In this document: piece after piece, positions 13,822 through 14,736 of the stretch
How positions within the stretch are numbered: the first letter of the stretch is position 1
How the letters are laid out: each line of letters starts with the position of its first letter
DNA from: DASRWT01 sp046728035
GTDB lineage: Bacteria; Methylomirabilota; Methylomirabilia; Rokubacteriales; CSP1-6
Length of the DNA: 14,736 nt
NCBI GenBank assembly: GCA_046728035.1
Contig: JBKPDT010000387.1
Location: 1-14,736 of the forward strand
Direction: 5' to 3'
The notes under the pieces: model-generated
Told to the model about the DNA's origin: nothing
What the model saw: only the letters and a program-made list of their open reading frames with translations
The model's database searches: none
Made by a program: the position numbers and the translations under genes

Positions 13822-14736
<915 letters not shown>

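Overview
This is a dense, very GC-rich stretch of bacterial chromosome. GTG starts are frequent and ATGA or GTGA stop/start overlaps are common. No IS element, phage gene, CRISPR array or rRNA gene is visible. The gene mix (threonine synthase with a CysO-type sulfur carrier, MOFRL glycerate kinase, larEBC, CO-dehydrogenase-type hydroxylase subunits) and base composition suit an uncultured soil or sediment lineage such as Rokubacteria/Methylomirabilota or a deltaproteobacterium-like group. That placement is an impression from gene content, not a phylogenetic result.

Layout. (1) Positions 1-1517, minus strand: a large multi-spanning membrane protein of the PTPS-related/GT-C-like type, cut by the left edge. 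(2) 1518-1675: a short divergent promoter region whose -35 elements overlap, followed by a potentially structured leader. (3) 1676-5939, plus strand, a tight operon: threonine synthase-like PLP enzyme, CysO/MoaD-like sulfur carrier protein, free-standing NIL domain protein, class I aminotransferase, and MOFRL glycerate 2-kinase. (4) 5940-6108: an intergenic region with a perfect DnaA-box 9-mer in an imperfect inverted repeat and a promoter placed 9 nt before the next start codon. (5) 6109-13207, plus strand, a seven-gene operon: rlmN, mtaB, mtnP, an adenosine-kinase-like PfkB kinase, larE, larB and larC. (6) 13208-14736, plus strand: a promoter, then the [2Fe-2S] small subunit and the start of the molybdopterin large subunit of a xanthine dehydrogenase/CO dehydrogenase family enzyme, cut by the right edge.

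How the genes may work together. The first operon pairs a PLP enzyme that normally uses O-phosphohomoserine with a ubiquitin-fold sulfur carrier very like mycobacterial CysO and with a NIL domain, a fold associated with methionine binding. The layout parallels CysM/CysO and suggests, as inference, a thiocarboxylate-dependent route to a sulfur amino acid. This is the best candidate in the window for an undescribed system. The second operon combines two radical-SAM RNA-modifying enzymes, a phosphorylase that can clear 5'-deoxyadenosine and methylthioadenosine, and a nucleoside kinase. It continues into the enzymes that build the nickel-pincer nucleotide, although the usual client enzyme LarA is not in view. 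Sulfur and SAM chemistry is the shared theme of both operons.
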